This document shows positions 20,266 to 32,904 of a DNA stretch of 32,904 nucleotides, piece after piece (positions within the stretch are counted from its first letter, which is position 1; the number at the start of each line of letters is the position of its first letter). Where the stretch lies: assembly GCA_001430745.1 (NCBI GenBank), contig KQ481938.1, forward strand, positions 691,521 through 724,424. Direction: 5' to 3'. The DNA comes from Auxenochlorella pyrenoidosa (lineage: Eukaryota > Chlorophyta > Trebouxiophyceae > Chlorellales > Chlorellaceae). The notes beneath the pieces were generated by a model that was not told where the DNA came from, searched no databases, and saw only the letters and a program-made list of their open reading frames with translations. The position numbers and the translations under genes are program-made.

Positions 20266-22566
20266 CTACAGCCGCCGGCGGTGGGCTCGCCGCGCCGCCA
20301 CGGCCCCGCACCGCGGCTCCTCGTATCCAAACACTTCTGTCAGCAGGCACAGGTGGCGCCTGACCTCGGGCTGCGCCAGCAGCAGGCCTTGCAGCCGCTC
20401 GCGCGCTCCCGGCGGGTGCTTGCCGGCGGTCACATGGTTGCTGCCCTGGGTCTGGGTGCTGGTCCAGGTGTTGGGATCGCACTGCTGGGCCTCCCTTAGG
20501 ATTGTGTAGGCACGCTGCGGGTGAAGGGGGAGGTGCATCGCGGTTTCTAGGGGTGTGATGCGCAGGGCGCTGGTTCGCATGCGCTGGGCGGCAGACTGAC
20601 CAGCGGGTCCCTGCCTGATAGGCAGGTGAGCTTCAAGGCAGCTTCCTTTGCTGCGGTCGAGACGCGTTGCCCGGCGGCACCGCCGACAATCACGCTCACC
20701 CTGGGGAAAAACTGCTTGAAGACAGGGCGGAACGTGGCGTTGAAGTCGCGGGCTGCATCCTCGTACCGCAGCTGCAGCGCTGCAGGGTGGCGCCGAAAGG
20801 CCTGGAACTGGCGAGCCATGGCATACAGGCCTACGTAGGGATGAACAACATGGCATGCCAACAAAATATGAGTAAGAGCATGGCAGGGGGCGGGGCAGCA
20901 TCGAAATGCGGACGGCAGAGCACGCGGCAGGCCACGCTGCACGGCGCCCCTTCCAGGCAGCCTTTGGCCTGGCTGCAAATTCCGTTGTGGTTAGACAAAC
21001 TGGAATGCACAAACGAGCTTGGCAGCATGCCCACCTGGCAGCGACCGCCAGAACTCCACAAGCAGGGCCTTCTCCTCCGGCAGCCTGCGCAAGAGCTGGC
21101 CGTAAGGCACCGTCTCGTGCTGTTTGCCAAGGCCCAGCCCCTCCAGCGCTGCCGCGGGCACCCCTGCTTTCTTCATCATGCCAAGCCGGGTGCCAAACTG
21201 CAGGGCAGCGGTGCAAGGGATGGCGAGGGGTGGGCTTGCAATGCCTGGAAGAACAGGCTTGGGGTCAGCCAGGCGACGCTCCAGGGGGAGGGCAGTCCAG
21301 CGGGCAGACAGGCCCAGGCAGGCAGGCAGCGTCGGGCACGCCGGCCATTCCGCACAGCGCTCCTGCCCCGCCTGTGTTGCTGCGCTTTTCCCCACCTCTG
21401 CATCGATCCAGGCCTCGGGCGCAGGCTCCTGCTGGTGGAACCAGAGGGCTGACACAACAACGTCCAGCGGCCGCCGCACCATGTGCCACACCCCCAGCTC
21501 CGCCAGGGGCAGGCTGACGAAGCAGCCGTCGAGGGAGAGCGCTGGCGCGCCGTCGGGCATGCAGGGCGCCTGCATGGCGGTGGCGCATGGGCGGTTGACC
21601 GCGAGTTGTGGCAGCCATGAAGCTGTGGAGTGGCGCTTGCAGTCACTCCCTGGGCCTGCACCATCACCAGCACAGCATGGCCCTGGTCTGAGCATCCTCA
21701 CATCCTCGATGGGGCAAAGGAAGGCTTTGCCGTCAGCTCGTCCAAAGCATTGCTGCGCCAGAGGCATTGTCGTGAGCAGCACGCCGGGTGACGTGCTGCC
21801 GCGCCCGCTGCTGCTCTGCTGCTTGGCCGCTGCTGCCGCGGCAGCTGCCGCCACGTCAGCGGCGCTGACGCCGCCAACCTTTGCGGTGACGCCTGCCCTT
21901 GCCGTGTTTCGCAGCACATTTGCCAAGCACATGAGCTGCACCGTGCCTGCGGGTGAGGACGTGGCGGGTGAGGAGGTTAACAAATGGGGAACTCAGCTGT
22001 GCTCAAAATGCTGGCTCAAGCATCTCTCAAAAGGCTGTCTAGAGCAGATGGCGGCGGAGGGGGGCGCGCCACTGACCAGTCTTATGGTGGGTTGCAGCCA
22101 GCACCAAGGCCGGAGGCGTGGCAAGGGAGGGCATGGCCGCAGGGGGAGCCATCGTGGAGCTGTTGCCAGCGGCTGCCTCCTCAGGCGCCCCTCCTCGCAC
22201 AGTCACGCGCACATCCTGCACAGGTACAGCAGGCAGCAGGGCAGCCTTCGCATGCTGGGCCTGGCCCACAGCCTGCTCTCCCCTGCCTATGACGGTGTAT
22301 TGATCAGATAAGCATGCTGGTAGGACAATGCCACACCGCACTGCAGTCCCAGGGCACAAATGCTACACCACACCGCGGCATAGCATAGGGGCATCCTAAG
22401 CCCTGGCTGCAGCACTCACAACGCCAGGATCAATAGATGCGCGGCGGTTGGCCAGCAGCACGAGGCACAGCAGCGCTGCAGCGGCCAGGCAGGAGGGCAG
22501 CAGCCGAGCCCACGCTGCTGCCTTGTCGTTCAGGCCCCCGCCAGTGAGAGGCAGCGTGCAGGGCAT
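20266..22566 (-). CDS. Golgi-type (type II membrane) sulfotransferase
   Basis: Exons, gene order: 22566-22420, 22215-22077, 21946-21702, 21569-21396, 21197-21035, 20830-20601, 20514-20266; 448 residues, all phases consistent. A short cytoplasmic N-terminus is followed by one hydrophobic helix (about 20-38, RLLPSCLAAAALLCLVLL), the signal-anchor layout of Golgi enzymes. ATHHKTG (90-96) fits the 5'-phosphosulfate loop for PAPS. VRRPLDVVVS (208-217) fits the 3'-phosphate motif with its conserved Arg and Ser. RYEDAARDF in exon 6 matches the sulfotransferase RYED segment. It probably sulfates glycans or another secretory substrate; which one cannot be told. An in-frame ATG at 22722 would add 52 residues before the anchor; I prefer 22566 because it leaves a typical short tail. 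Neighbouring surface-protein genes suggest no operon-like link. Confidence 0.8.
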
Positions 22567-22722
22567 GGCAGTACTAGCGCCGCCTGCAGGCCAAGTAGGC
22601 ACCGGGTGAGGCAGTCGCAGTCGGCAATGATTGGATCCGCGACAGAGAAGCAGCGTGTCAAGTTGTTGATGCAACTCTCTGAATCTAGCTGAAAGACACA
22701 GCCTGCAAGCTACCCAGCGCAT

Positions 22723-23458
22723 GGTGTCCCGTGCTGCTCCCTCACCGATGGCAGCTGGCGGCAGCTGGCGGCAGCCTGCTTAGAGCTGTCGGAAGCGGTT
22801 TACCACCTCCACCAGCAATCGACACGCCTCTGTAATACCGCAAAAGATGCTCCGAGAGGGGCAGCGGCGTCTTGCAAGCGTGCCTGTGTCAGCCAGCTGG
22901 GTGGAGGTTGAGTTGGGGCGCGCAATGGCTTTCCAGGCGATGGAAACCCGATCGAAGAAGCTTAAAGCTCGATGCAAATCAACTGCAGCCACGCACCTCC
23001 ACCTCAAGTGCGTGTGCCAGCTCCGCCCAGCACGGTTGCTGCGCAGGAGCAGTCAAAATGTTTATGCAGGCTGGGCGAAGGATCAATAATGATGGAATGT
23101 TGTGCCTTCCTTCAGGGAGCAATGCATGAGAGGAACCCTATTCCCGCTACGTCGCCGCCACCGGCTTGGGGGGCGGGCTGCTGCATAGAGCTTGTGAGGC
23201 AGCAAAGCTGTGCACTTCAAATGAATTAAGATTCAGACGCTGAGCGTGCAGCCTGTGCGCTGTAAATGTTGCTTCTGCGGCACGGCCGGGAGGTCAGTAC
23301 TGCTTTGCACGGCATGAGCAGCAGCGAGCCCGGTCGCTCGGCATAAACAGTGTAGTTGAGCAGACATCATGTGACTAAACGATGTGTTAAAAGCAACTCG
23401 AGGATGATGGGTGTATAACCTAAGGTGTGGTCATGTCGAAGTTCATAGAGGAGTGGCG
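22723..23458. promoter_or_regulatory. Sulfotransferase upstream region
   Basis: No supported gene. A 10-base unit GGCAGCTGGC-like repeat stands in tandem near 22748-22772. The rest is taken as sulfotransferase promoter and the 3' flank of the gene on its right. No minus-strand TGTAA was seen. Confidence 0.35.
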
Positions 23459-24762
23459 TCAGGGTAGGCTACAGGGCAGGCGTAGGTGCAGCAAACCACC
23501 CGGCAGCAGCTTGAGACACTTTTTGGCCCATCTGTGTTCCGATGGCACCGAGCTCAGCAGCTCCCTCAGCTGCTGCGCATCCTGCGGCAGCGCCTCAAAC
23601 TCGCATGTCACGCAACGAGCGGGCACAGGCACCTGCCCCATCAGCTTCTCGTGGAACGTGCATGCGCGGGGTTTGCTGGAAAAGACGCTTGTCGCAGCAC
23701 GCTGCATCGCGATTTGCAGCCTTGCTGCAGCGAATTCTGTGCGCAAAGGCAGCACTTCATGCCCGGCGCCGGCAGTTGGCGGTTCTTCCACCACCAGCGG
23801 CGGCTGCGCAGAAGTGACGCGGGGCCAACCCGGGAGGCTCTCACCTCAGTGACTGCAGGCTCAGAGCACCTGGTAGCCTGAGGGCCGCGGCGTGTTTCAG
23901 CAAAAGGCAGGCGAGTGAAAAGGTTGAGGAAGACAGTGCCCCATGCCCGAGTGGCCGCGGAATCTCTACCTCTGCCCCTGATGCGCATGTGCGCTTGTGC
24001 CGGCTCGCCTGCCTGCTTTCTGGACTTGCAAATCCTAAATGCATGAGCTGAGCTGGTGCATGGGAGAACAGGTAAAACAGGGCAGGGGATTGAACTCACA
24101 AGCAATGCAGGAGGAGGCTACAAGGGTGCCAGGGCCACACAGAGATGCGGTGCGCCCAGGCGCAGCTATGTCCATGAGGTCCCGGCTCACACTGAATCCC
24201 CCTCGGCGCTCCAGCGGCTCCCGCGCGATCTTGTGGTCAATGCGCGGCTTTGAGCCCGACCGTGCCGCACCGTGATGTCTGCGCTGCTGAGCTTGGTGAT
24301 TCCGCTGCCGATGGCTATCAGTCCGACAGCCAGCACAGCAGCCACGAGCGCGGAGCCAAACAGCCCGGCCAGGCCTTGGTCTTGCCTGGTGGGCAGAGGG
24401 ACAAGGGCATTGCAGTTGAAGGGAGGGCATGCCGACGTTGGCTGGTGGTGCCGAGCGCCGCTTGCCGCTGCCGTTCGCTGCTGCAGCTCGTCATGCACTC
24501 TGCCTGTCACACATCGCCCCCCAGTCACCCGAGTGTGTTAGACTTCTTCTTCTTCTGCCCTGACGGCAGGGCACTGCACGGCACACCCTTCCGGGAGCTT
24601 GCCTGCGGAGGCGCCGCGGCGCGCCGCCTCGACCAGGTCGCTGGTGGGGGGAGGGTGCCCCTTGGGCGTGGTGGGCTGCGGGGGCTCCTCGACCCGCTCC
24701 AACGGACCTGCCTGGGCCGCAGGACGGGCATCCATGTCGGCGGGCTTGTGAGGCGCCTCCAT
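23459..24762 (-). CDS. Unrecognised single-pass membrane protein, gene model incomplete
   Basis: Best-supported pieces, gene order: 24762-24587 (ATG, Pro/Ala/Glu-rich, ending GASAGKLPE), 24385-24271 (one membrane helix, GLFGSALVAAVLAVGLIAIG, then SGITKLSSADIT), an exon ending 23845 (TVFLNLFTRLPFAETR), and the last exon 23803-23459 (FHEKLMGQVPVPARCVTCEF and a Leu-rich C-terminus). Phases agree between the first two and between the last two, which are split by a 41-nt intron. Between 24270 and about 23960 the structure is unresolved: a plausible stretch near 24250-24190 (KIAREPLERRGGFS) is in another frame from the membrane helix, so an unrecognised intron, an alternative donor or an assembly indel is involved. 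I do not recognise the family. The region could also be two genes. Confidence 0.4.
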
Positions 24763-26310
24763 GGCGCGAACACGAGGCTGTCGGGGGGACGCTTGTTGAG
24801 GGCCTCCACGGCGAGGGCACGGCGATGATGCCACGACAACACAGTGGTAAAGGCAAGGGACCTGTCCCACTACCGGCATGCGCGCGCGAGCGCAGCAGTT
24901 CAACCAAGTTGGGTCATTGCGATGGCCCTGCATCATGCCCTCTGCACCATGCCCTTTGGCCCTCACACCACCCATCCACTTTCAGAATGGGGTTTGCAGT
25001 CTGCTCTTAGCGGCAGCAGCCAGTGGGGCTGGCCAGCGCTGTGCCTCCCCCGCCCCTCCACAAAAACCCTAGGGTGTTTGCGGGGGGGGGGGGGGGGGGG
25101 GGGCACTTCACCCCTCCCACGAGCTGCCTGCATGCAGCGATGTACAGGCGCCTGCCAGTGGGCTGCAACAGGTCGTGGCGCGTGGAGAGGCAGACAGATT
25201 AGAATCTTGTCACTTTCACGACCGCGACACACGCACGGCAGTCCTGCACAGCAGTAGCCAGCCTGTCGATAGCGCGCTTTGTATGCTGTACAGATGCACA
25301 TGTGCATCCTCTCGTGTGAGCACACCCCTGCCGCAAGTAGTGCCACAACCAGTGCAAACTACAACTTCTGGCTTATGGCTTGAAGCCACAAGCAACACTG
25401 CACCAGCGCACAGTATCTCCATAAGTGACGCACAACGCACACCCTGCCGTCTCTGCTCTTTCCCAGCACTGCCCGGCCGACAGCACCAAATCCAGGAGCG
25501 CTTCGACATGGTCTTTGATTCAACCTGCTGCCTTGCATGCATGCAGTGACTGTGAATTATGCAAGGAGGACTGCTGGAGACATGCTGGAGATCTAGATTT
25601 GTGCACCCTCGGTAGTCAGGCATCCTTCAGTGCTAGAAATGCCAGCAGACAGCGCCAGGGACATGCATTTGATGGCTCCCATGCAACAGGTCGGCTCAAG
25701 GTTGACCCCTCTGCTCTGTGCCACACCTCCGGTCCTGGGCAGAGCATGTTTGATTGCAGAAGAGAGGTTGAATTCGGCAAGACGCAGGTAGCAAACGAAA
25801 TGTAGCAGGGCTGAGGGGGCTCGAGGAGGGCTGGGAAAAGGCGGGGTGGGTCAGCAAAGAGCAGCGCTGGCACCACCAAAGTGGCAAGCACGAAAAAAAG
25901 TTGGGCAGGGGGCAGAAGGGAGGACGGGCCCGAGAGACAAGCAGAACAGCGGCGAAAGCACCGCATGCCAGTCGTGCATGCAGCAGAGCCGGGGCGCCTG
26001 GGCGCAAGGCCGCCCGCGCCGGGCGCCCGCAGACGTGGCAGGGAGGCAAGGGTAGAGGAAGGTGGGGCAGCATTATCAAGCACCTCATTCGTATATGTCA
26101 CACGATCAGTTCGCAGCAGCAGCAGCAGGATGTTGCACGCCAAAACTTGGGGCTGCGGCCGCGAGTGGTCTGCTGGGCCGGCTGCAGCAGCAGCGAGCCC
26201 CCAGAGCGTGGGTGGCGCGCGCGGGCGCCAGGCCCCGAGCCATGGCCCGCCAATGCGCGGTCCTGGGCCGGGGCCTGCCAAAGGTTGGGTTCCTAGGGCC
26301 GGCAGCGACC
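24763..26310. other. 1.5-kb gene-poor stretch
   Basis: No reading frame stands out by composition or family. It should contain the promoter of the membrane-protein gene and the 3'-UTR of the UMP kinase. Notable items are a 22-base G homopolymer near 25082-25103, a mildly AT-rich zone around 25540-25620, and a short GCA repeat at 26115-26128. No minus-strand TGTAA was found for the UMP kinase. Confidence 0.4.
25082..25103. repeat. Poly-G homopolymer (about 22 G)
   Basis: An uninterrupted G run. Its exact length is uncertain because homopolymers of this size are prone to sequencing error. Confidence 0.9.
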
Positions 26311-28671
<2,361 letters not shown>

Positions 28672-28965
28672 AGTGGACGCGAGGCTCTCAGGGCGGTACC
28701 CCAACGCTTGCAGACAGTGCTGCACTGTCGGGAGACTCAGAACTGCGCATTTTGGCGACCAGTGTCGACTGCTTTGCGTGCTCTGCCAGCCTGTTCTTCA
28801 ATTCTCTCAGCAGGGTGCCCTGCAGGGGCAGCATCCGTCACTTGTCGACCAGCAAAAATCGGCGCTTGCTGCTAGCCCCGAAATACGCCAGTCTTGTGTA
28901 GCCCTGTCAGTGTAGGCGACAAGAGGGCACAGGAGCTGCTCGGGGAGGGCCGCAGCCAGCCCAAG
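28672..28965. promoter_or_regulatory. Bidirectional promoter between UMP kinase and SF3B1
   Basis: The two start codons are divergent and 294 bp apart, so both 5'-UTRs and promoters must share this space unless upstream non-coding exons exist. No TATA-like element stands out. Confidence 0.6.
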
Positions 28966-31900
28966 ATGGCTGACCAGAACGGCGGGGCTCGCGGAGTCCC
29001 GCTTTCTGGCAAGGCGGTCTTCGACGAGGAGCTTTATGGGGGCGACATGACCGGCTATGCCGCTGTGGCGGCAGAAATCGACGATGCCGAGGAGCTGGAT
29101 GAACGGGAGGCGGCGGTGGCCAGGTGATCCCCGCGGATGGCGCCCTGTCGCTCGCCTGGCAGCTCTTGGCTGCCACCGCGCTCTTTCCTAGCTGAAGCGG
29201 GTTGCGTGATTACACGAGGGCCCATCGCCACAGTCGCTGGCGGCCTGGAAACCCCTGCCTCCGCCTGCGGTGGCGGTGGCGGCAGAGCGATGGCAGCAGA
29301 CGCTCTGCTTTACCTGCTCACAACGCTCTTGCTGTTGCCTCCCGTCCGCCCTGCAGCAAGCTGGCATCCTACACCGCACCAAAGTCGCTGATGAGCGATC
29401 TGCCGGTGCAGGAGGATGGTGACACGGTGAGTGATCATACGCTGCGGTTCTGGCACGCGGCGGGCACCGGCCCGCTGCCGCACTGCTGCTGCATGCTGGG
29501 CCCTGCTCCGCTCTGGACTGCTGCACTGCCCTCCAAATGGCTGCCTGGGCGCTCCTCCGTGCTGCAGGAGGGCGGCATGCTGGGGTCCCGCCGCATCGTG
29601 GACCGCGAATCTGAGTACTCAAAGCGCCGCCTGAACCGCATCATCTCGCCTGACCGGAACGACGCCTTCCAGGTGTGCGCTGCCAGCTGGCCTGCCTGCG
29701 CACCTCGCTCCACCCTGCCGCTGCCTGCCAGGATGCAGGTGCCTGCGCCTGCAAGCACGCCGCTTGTGAGCCTTGTCTGGTGCCGGGCACGCAATGCTCA
29801 TCGACGCTCGCGCTGCGCTCGTGGACCCTGCTCTCAGCCCTCTCCGGCACCGCCATTTTGTCGCAGACGAGTGGCAACGCCCCTGCAGTTGCTGTTCAGC
29901 AGTGTGCATCGTTGCTGAGTTGTTGGCCGCTGCCTGCACTGCTGCCTGGCGCGCAGATGGGGGACAAGACGCCCGACGCCCGCGTGCGGACCTACGCCGA
30001 CGTGATGCGCGAGGCGCAGCTGGCGCGGGAGCGCGACAACACGCTGCGCAACATAGACGAGAAGAAGCGGCGCGAGGCGGAGGAGGCGCAGCTGGCGGCG
30101 CTGGATGCGGTGCCCACCAAGGCGTCGGCGGGGCCGGCAGCGGCGGCGGCAGCGCAGGCGGCGGCCGCGGCGGCTGTCCCCGGCGGCAAGCGCAGCCGCT
30201 GGGACAGCGCGGCGCCTGTTGAGGCGTGAGTGCCAAGGATAGGGATGGCAGGGGGGCGAGCAGGAGGGGTGGAGGGAGCTGCTACTGGTCCTACCTCCCC
30301 AGTAGCTGTCCCCAGTGGCTGTCTGTGTGCCTGCAGCTCTCTTACCTGCCGGTATGGTTGCTACGTACCCCTGGTGCCTGTTTCGCTTCGGTGCTCCAGT
30401 TGGCAGCCTAAGGATGCGCCCACACCATCAGCGGACGTCAGCTGACGACGCTCCCGACCGATCCTTCCTGCCCTGCAGCAAGAAACCCAAGGTGGCAGCG
30501 GCAGCAGCACCCGCGTCAGAGTGGGACGCTGTGGAGGCGACGCCAGCTGTCAACCGCTGGGACGCCACCCCCGGCCAGGCGCCGGCAGAGACCCCGGGGC
30601 GCATCTGGTCAGGCGGCGAGGCTACGCCCGCCGGCGGCAGCCGCTGGGATGCGGCCGAGCCTGGGGCACAGCCCAAGCGCAACCGCTGGGACGCCACGCC
30701 CACGCCCGGGCACGGCGCGGCGGGGGTGGGCGAGACGCCGGCGGCGGGCGGCAAGCGCAGCCGCTGGGATGCCACGCCTGCAATGGCCGGCGCGGCGGCG
30801 GTGGGCGCCACGCCCGCCTATGGCGCCGCCCTGGGGGCCACCCCCATGTATGGCATGGGGGCCACCCCCGCTGGCGGCCTGGGCATGGAGACCCCCACCC
30901 CGGGCATGCTGGCGGCGCAGCAGGCGGCCATGGCGGGCGTGCCCATGACGCCAGAGGCGTACCAGCAGATGAAGATCGACCGAGAGATGGACGAGCGCAA
31001 CAGGTGCGGCCCGCCCTGCCCCTGGGGCACCCCTGGGCGCAAATGAGGCGCTGCTTGGCAGCCTCGCTGGGGGGCTGTCAGCAGAGGCCAGGGCAACTGG
31101 AAGGAGCTGTCCGTGTGGATGCCAGCACTCTGCAACAGCAGGCAGGCAGCAGTGGGCATGCTTGCACGCACGCAGCCCGAAGCTGGGCGGGCACGCACAC
31201 ATTGCTGGGTCTGGGGGTGTGGGCACCACCGCCCACCCTGGGTGCACCCAGCGGCAGGTGGAGTTAGCATGGGTGCATCCAGTGGGGCAGCTCAAGCTTG
31301 AGCCTATCGAGCCCATCGTTTCTGCACACCAAGTACTGCGCACCAAACTGTGTGCCCACCACGCCCTGCGCCCCGCAGGCCCCTGTCTGACGAAGAGCTG
31401 GATGCCATGCTGCCGGGGCCCAACGAGGGGTACAAGGTGCTGGCCGAGCCGCCCGGCTACGAGCCGATCCGCACGCCCGCGCGCAAGCTCATGGCCACGC
31501 CCACGCCCTTTGGCGGCACCCCGCTGTACCAGATTCCCGACGAGGACCGGTGAGCCTGTTTCTGTTCACAGCCTCTTTGTTGTTCACTGCAGCTGGCAGA
31601 TTCCGGTTGAGGACCGGTGAGCCTGTGTGTTGTGCACACCTGACCTGCGGCTGGCAGATCTTGCGCGAGGCCTGCTGAGGCCGTGTGTTTGTACCTGCAG
31701 CCGGCAGCCCCCGGTTGAGGCTGCCGGCGCTCGCGGCTGCCTGCCGGCATGCTGATAGCGCGCCCCAGCGTGCCCGCCGGACAGCACGCCCTACTGCGGC
31801 TGTTCAGCCCTTCATTGCTGGTTTGCGGTCGGCCCGGGCGTCTGTGCCCTGGCTGGGCGGCTGCAAGAAGACTGCCATGATGACTCGTCACCAGTGCCCG

Positions 31901-32904
31901 TTCAGCTGTGCCTGCCTGCTGCCCTGCGCTTAGCCTGCCGCGCCTGCCTCCCGCGGCTCACCCCCCTGCCGCAGCGGCCAGGCCTATGATGTGCCCAAGC
32001 AGCTGGAGGGCCTGCCGGAGATGAAGCCGGAGGACCAGCAGTACTTTGGCAAGCTGCTCAAGGTGGGGGCGGGGGGGGCCAAGCTGCTCTTTGAGGAGCA
32101 GGTGGGGGGCAGGCAGTGTAGGGGTGGGGCAGCACGCTGGCAAGCTGCTCAAGGTGGGGGCGAGGGGTGGGGCAGCACACTGCAAGCTGCTTAGGGTGGG
32201 GGCGATCGTGGTGTGGGGTGGGGCAGCGCTCTAGCAAGCTGCTCAAGGTGTGTGGGGGCAGCGCGGGGCGGGGCGGCGTTCCGGCGCAGCGCAGCGCTCT
32301 TGGGGCCGGGCACCCCTGCTCAGCTCGTCGCAGCCGGCCTGGTCAGCCTTGGGTGTCATTGCGGGTAGGCGGACGCGTGGGGGGCTGGCCAGCAGCACCA
32401 ATGCTGCCCGTGAATGTGCACCTGCGTGCGCCGTGCGCTGTCGGGCCGCCTCGTTTGGGCTCTGCAATCAGCACCCCATGCCCGGCAGCCTGCGAGCGGC
32501 TCCCCCCCTTTGCTCATGGCCCCTCGCCCCCTGCCCTGGCCCCCCCAGGACGTGGACGAGGAGGAGCTGTCGGTGGAGGAGGCCAAGGAGCGCAAGATCA
32601 TGAAGCTGCTGCTCAAGGTCAAGAACGGCACGCCGCCGCAGCGCAAGTCGGCGCTGCGCCAGCTCACGGGTGCGCCTGGCAGGGGTTGGGGCGGGGATGA
32701 GGCAGCGCTCTGCATGCCCCGCGCAGAGTCTCTGCGCTGCAAGCCGTCTTGGGCCCAGTCGGACAGCTGCGCCGCGGCGCTGCCTCATGTGCCCGGCGTG
32801 CTCACCCCCAACCCCCCACCCTCGCGCCGCCTGCCCCCCCGGGCTGCAGACAAGGCTCGCGACTTTGGCGCGGGCCCGCTGTTCAACCAGATCCTGCCGC
32901 TGCT
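28966..32904 (+). CDS. SF3B1: Splicing factor 3B subunit 1 (SF3b155), N-terminal part
   Basis: Exons: 28966-29123, 29357-29426, 29568-29672, 29957-30225, 30479-31003, 31379-31549, 31975-32062, 32549-32669, 32850-32904 and beyond; 520 residues visible, phases consistent. SF3B1 is the HEAT-repeat scaffold of the U2 snRNP that holds the branch-site helix. Seen here are IYGG-like [16 protein letters not shown]...[18 protein letters not shown], then repeated RWD motifs ([38 protein letters not shown]). In the family these are U2AF-ligand motifs, and the Thr-Pro sites are phosphorylated. [47 protein letters not shown] and [13 protein letters not shown] follow; the HEAT repeats lie past the edge. 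Introns 6 and 7 carry tandem copies of the preceding exon end. Confidence 0.95.
31530..31727 (+). repeat. Tandem donor-junction echoes in SF3B1 intron 6
   Basis: The exon 6 end plus donor (31530-31559) recurs at 31597-31626 with 27 of 30 bases matching and the GTGAGC donor kept. Weaker copies begin near 31647 and 31697, with donors lost. Spacing of the CAG core is 67, 58 and 50 bp. Confidence 0.85.
31593..31616 (+). other. Candidate in-frame 24-nt micro-exon of SF3B1
   Basis: It is preceded by a strong acceptor (gttgttcactgcag, ending 31592) and followed by GTGAGC at 31617. Phase 2 on both sides, so inclusion would add WQIPVEDR after YQIPDEDR without breaking the frame. The upstream intron would be only 43 nt. 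Confidence 0.4.
32049..32250 (+). repeat. Tandem donor-junction echoes in SF3B1 intron 7
   Basis: AAGCTGCTCAAGGTG, the exon 7 end with its donor (32051-32065), recurs exactly at 32142 and 32236 and in altered form at 32081 and 32184. The copies are set in GTGGGGCAGC-rich spacer units of about 40-60 bp. The acceptor-like CAGs are G-rich and lack a pyrimidine tract. Confidence 0.9.

Noticed and set aside
20680..20720. Possible donor AGG|GTGAGC within sulfotransferase exon 6
   Set aside because: Read-through stays open and coding-like (STAAKEAALKLTCLS) and meets a phase-0 donor at 20600 that joins cleanly to the last exon.
21124..22311. Long plus-strand frame opposite the sulfotransferase
   Set aside because: The minus strand has the PAPS motifs and consistent splicing; this frame has no recognisable domain.

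Overview
This window is nuclear DNA of a GC-rich unicellular green alga, most likely a chlorophyte of the Chlorella/trebouxiophyte type. The signs are intron-dense genes with short GC-rich introns, candidate TGTAA poly(A) signals, plastid-type transit peptides and eukaryotic spliceosome, Golgi and cell-surface proteins. No gene is a single uninterrupted reading frame. Exons were built by hand from splice sites, reading phase, protein-family logic and comparison of two tandem paralogues.

Layout, left to right. (1) 31-2617 (+): 3' part of a nuclear protein with a forkhead-like winged helix and a Gln/Ala/His-rich tail. (2) 3828-8096 (+): organelle-targeted AAA ATPase in 12 exons, three of its introns GC-AG. 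(3) 8643-13587 and 14594-19626 (both -): tandem paralogues encoding secreted or type I membrane proteins with an alpha/beta-hydrolase-like ectodomain. The second has a LysM domain where the first has a long unrelated linker. Both end in a transmembrane helix and a conserved basic, Ser-Pro-rich cytoplasmic tail. The second copy contains the only assembly gap (14841-15183). (4) 20266-22566 (-): Golgi-type sulfotransferase. (5) about 23459-24762 (-): unrecognised protein with one predicted membrane helix, structure only partly solved. (6) 26311-28671 (-): plastid UMP kinase of bacterial type. (7) 28966 to the right edge (+): splicing factor SF3B1, N-terminal 520 residues, divergent from the UMP kinase across a 294-bp intergenic region.

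The most unusual signals are two. First, several introns contain tandem 'echoes' of the adjoining exon-intron junction. They occur at two successive donors in SF3B1, where one echo forms an in-frame 24-nt candidate micro-exon, and at two acceptors in the first hydrolase gene. Second, GC-AG introns look enriched: five well-supported cases among roughly 65-70 inferred introns. The hydrolase/LysM/transmembrane pair is the best candidate for a little-described system: a surface enzyme or sensor family that has exchanged its membrane-proximal module after duplication while keeping its cytoplasmic tail.
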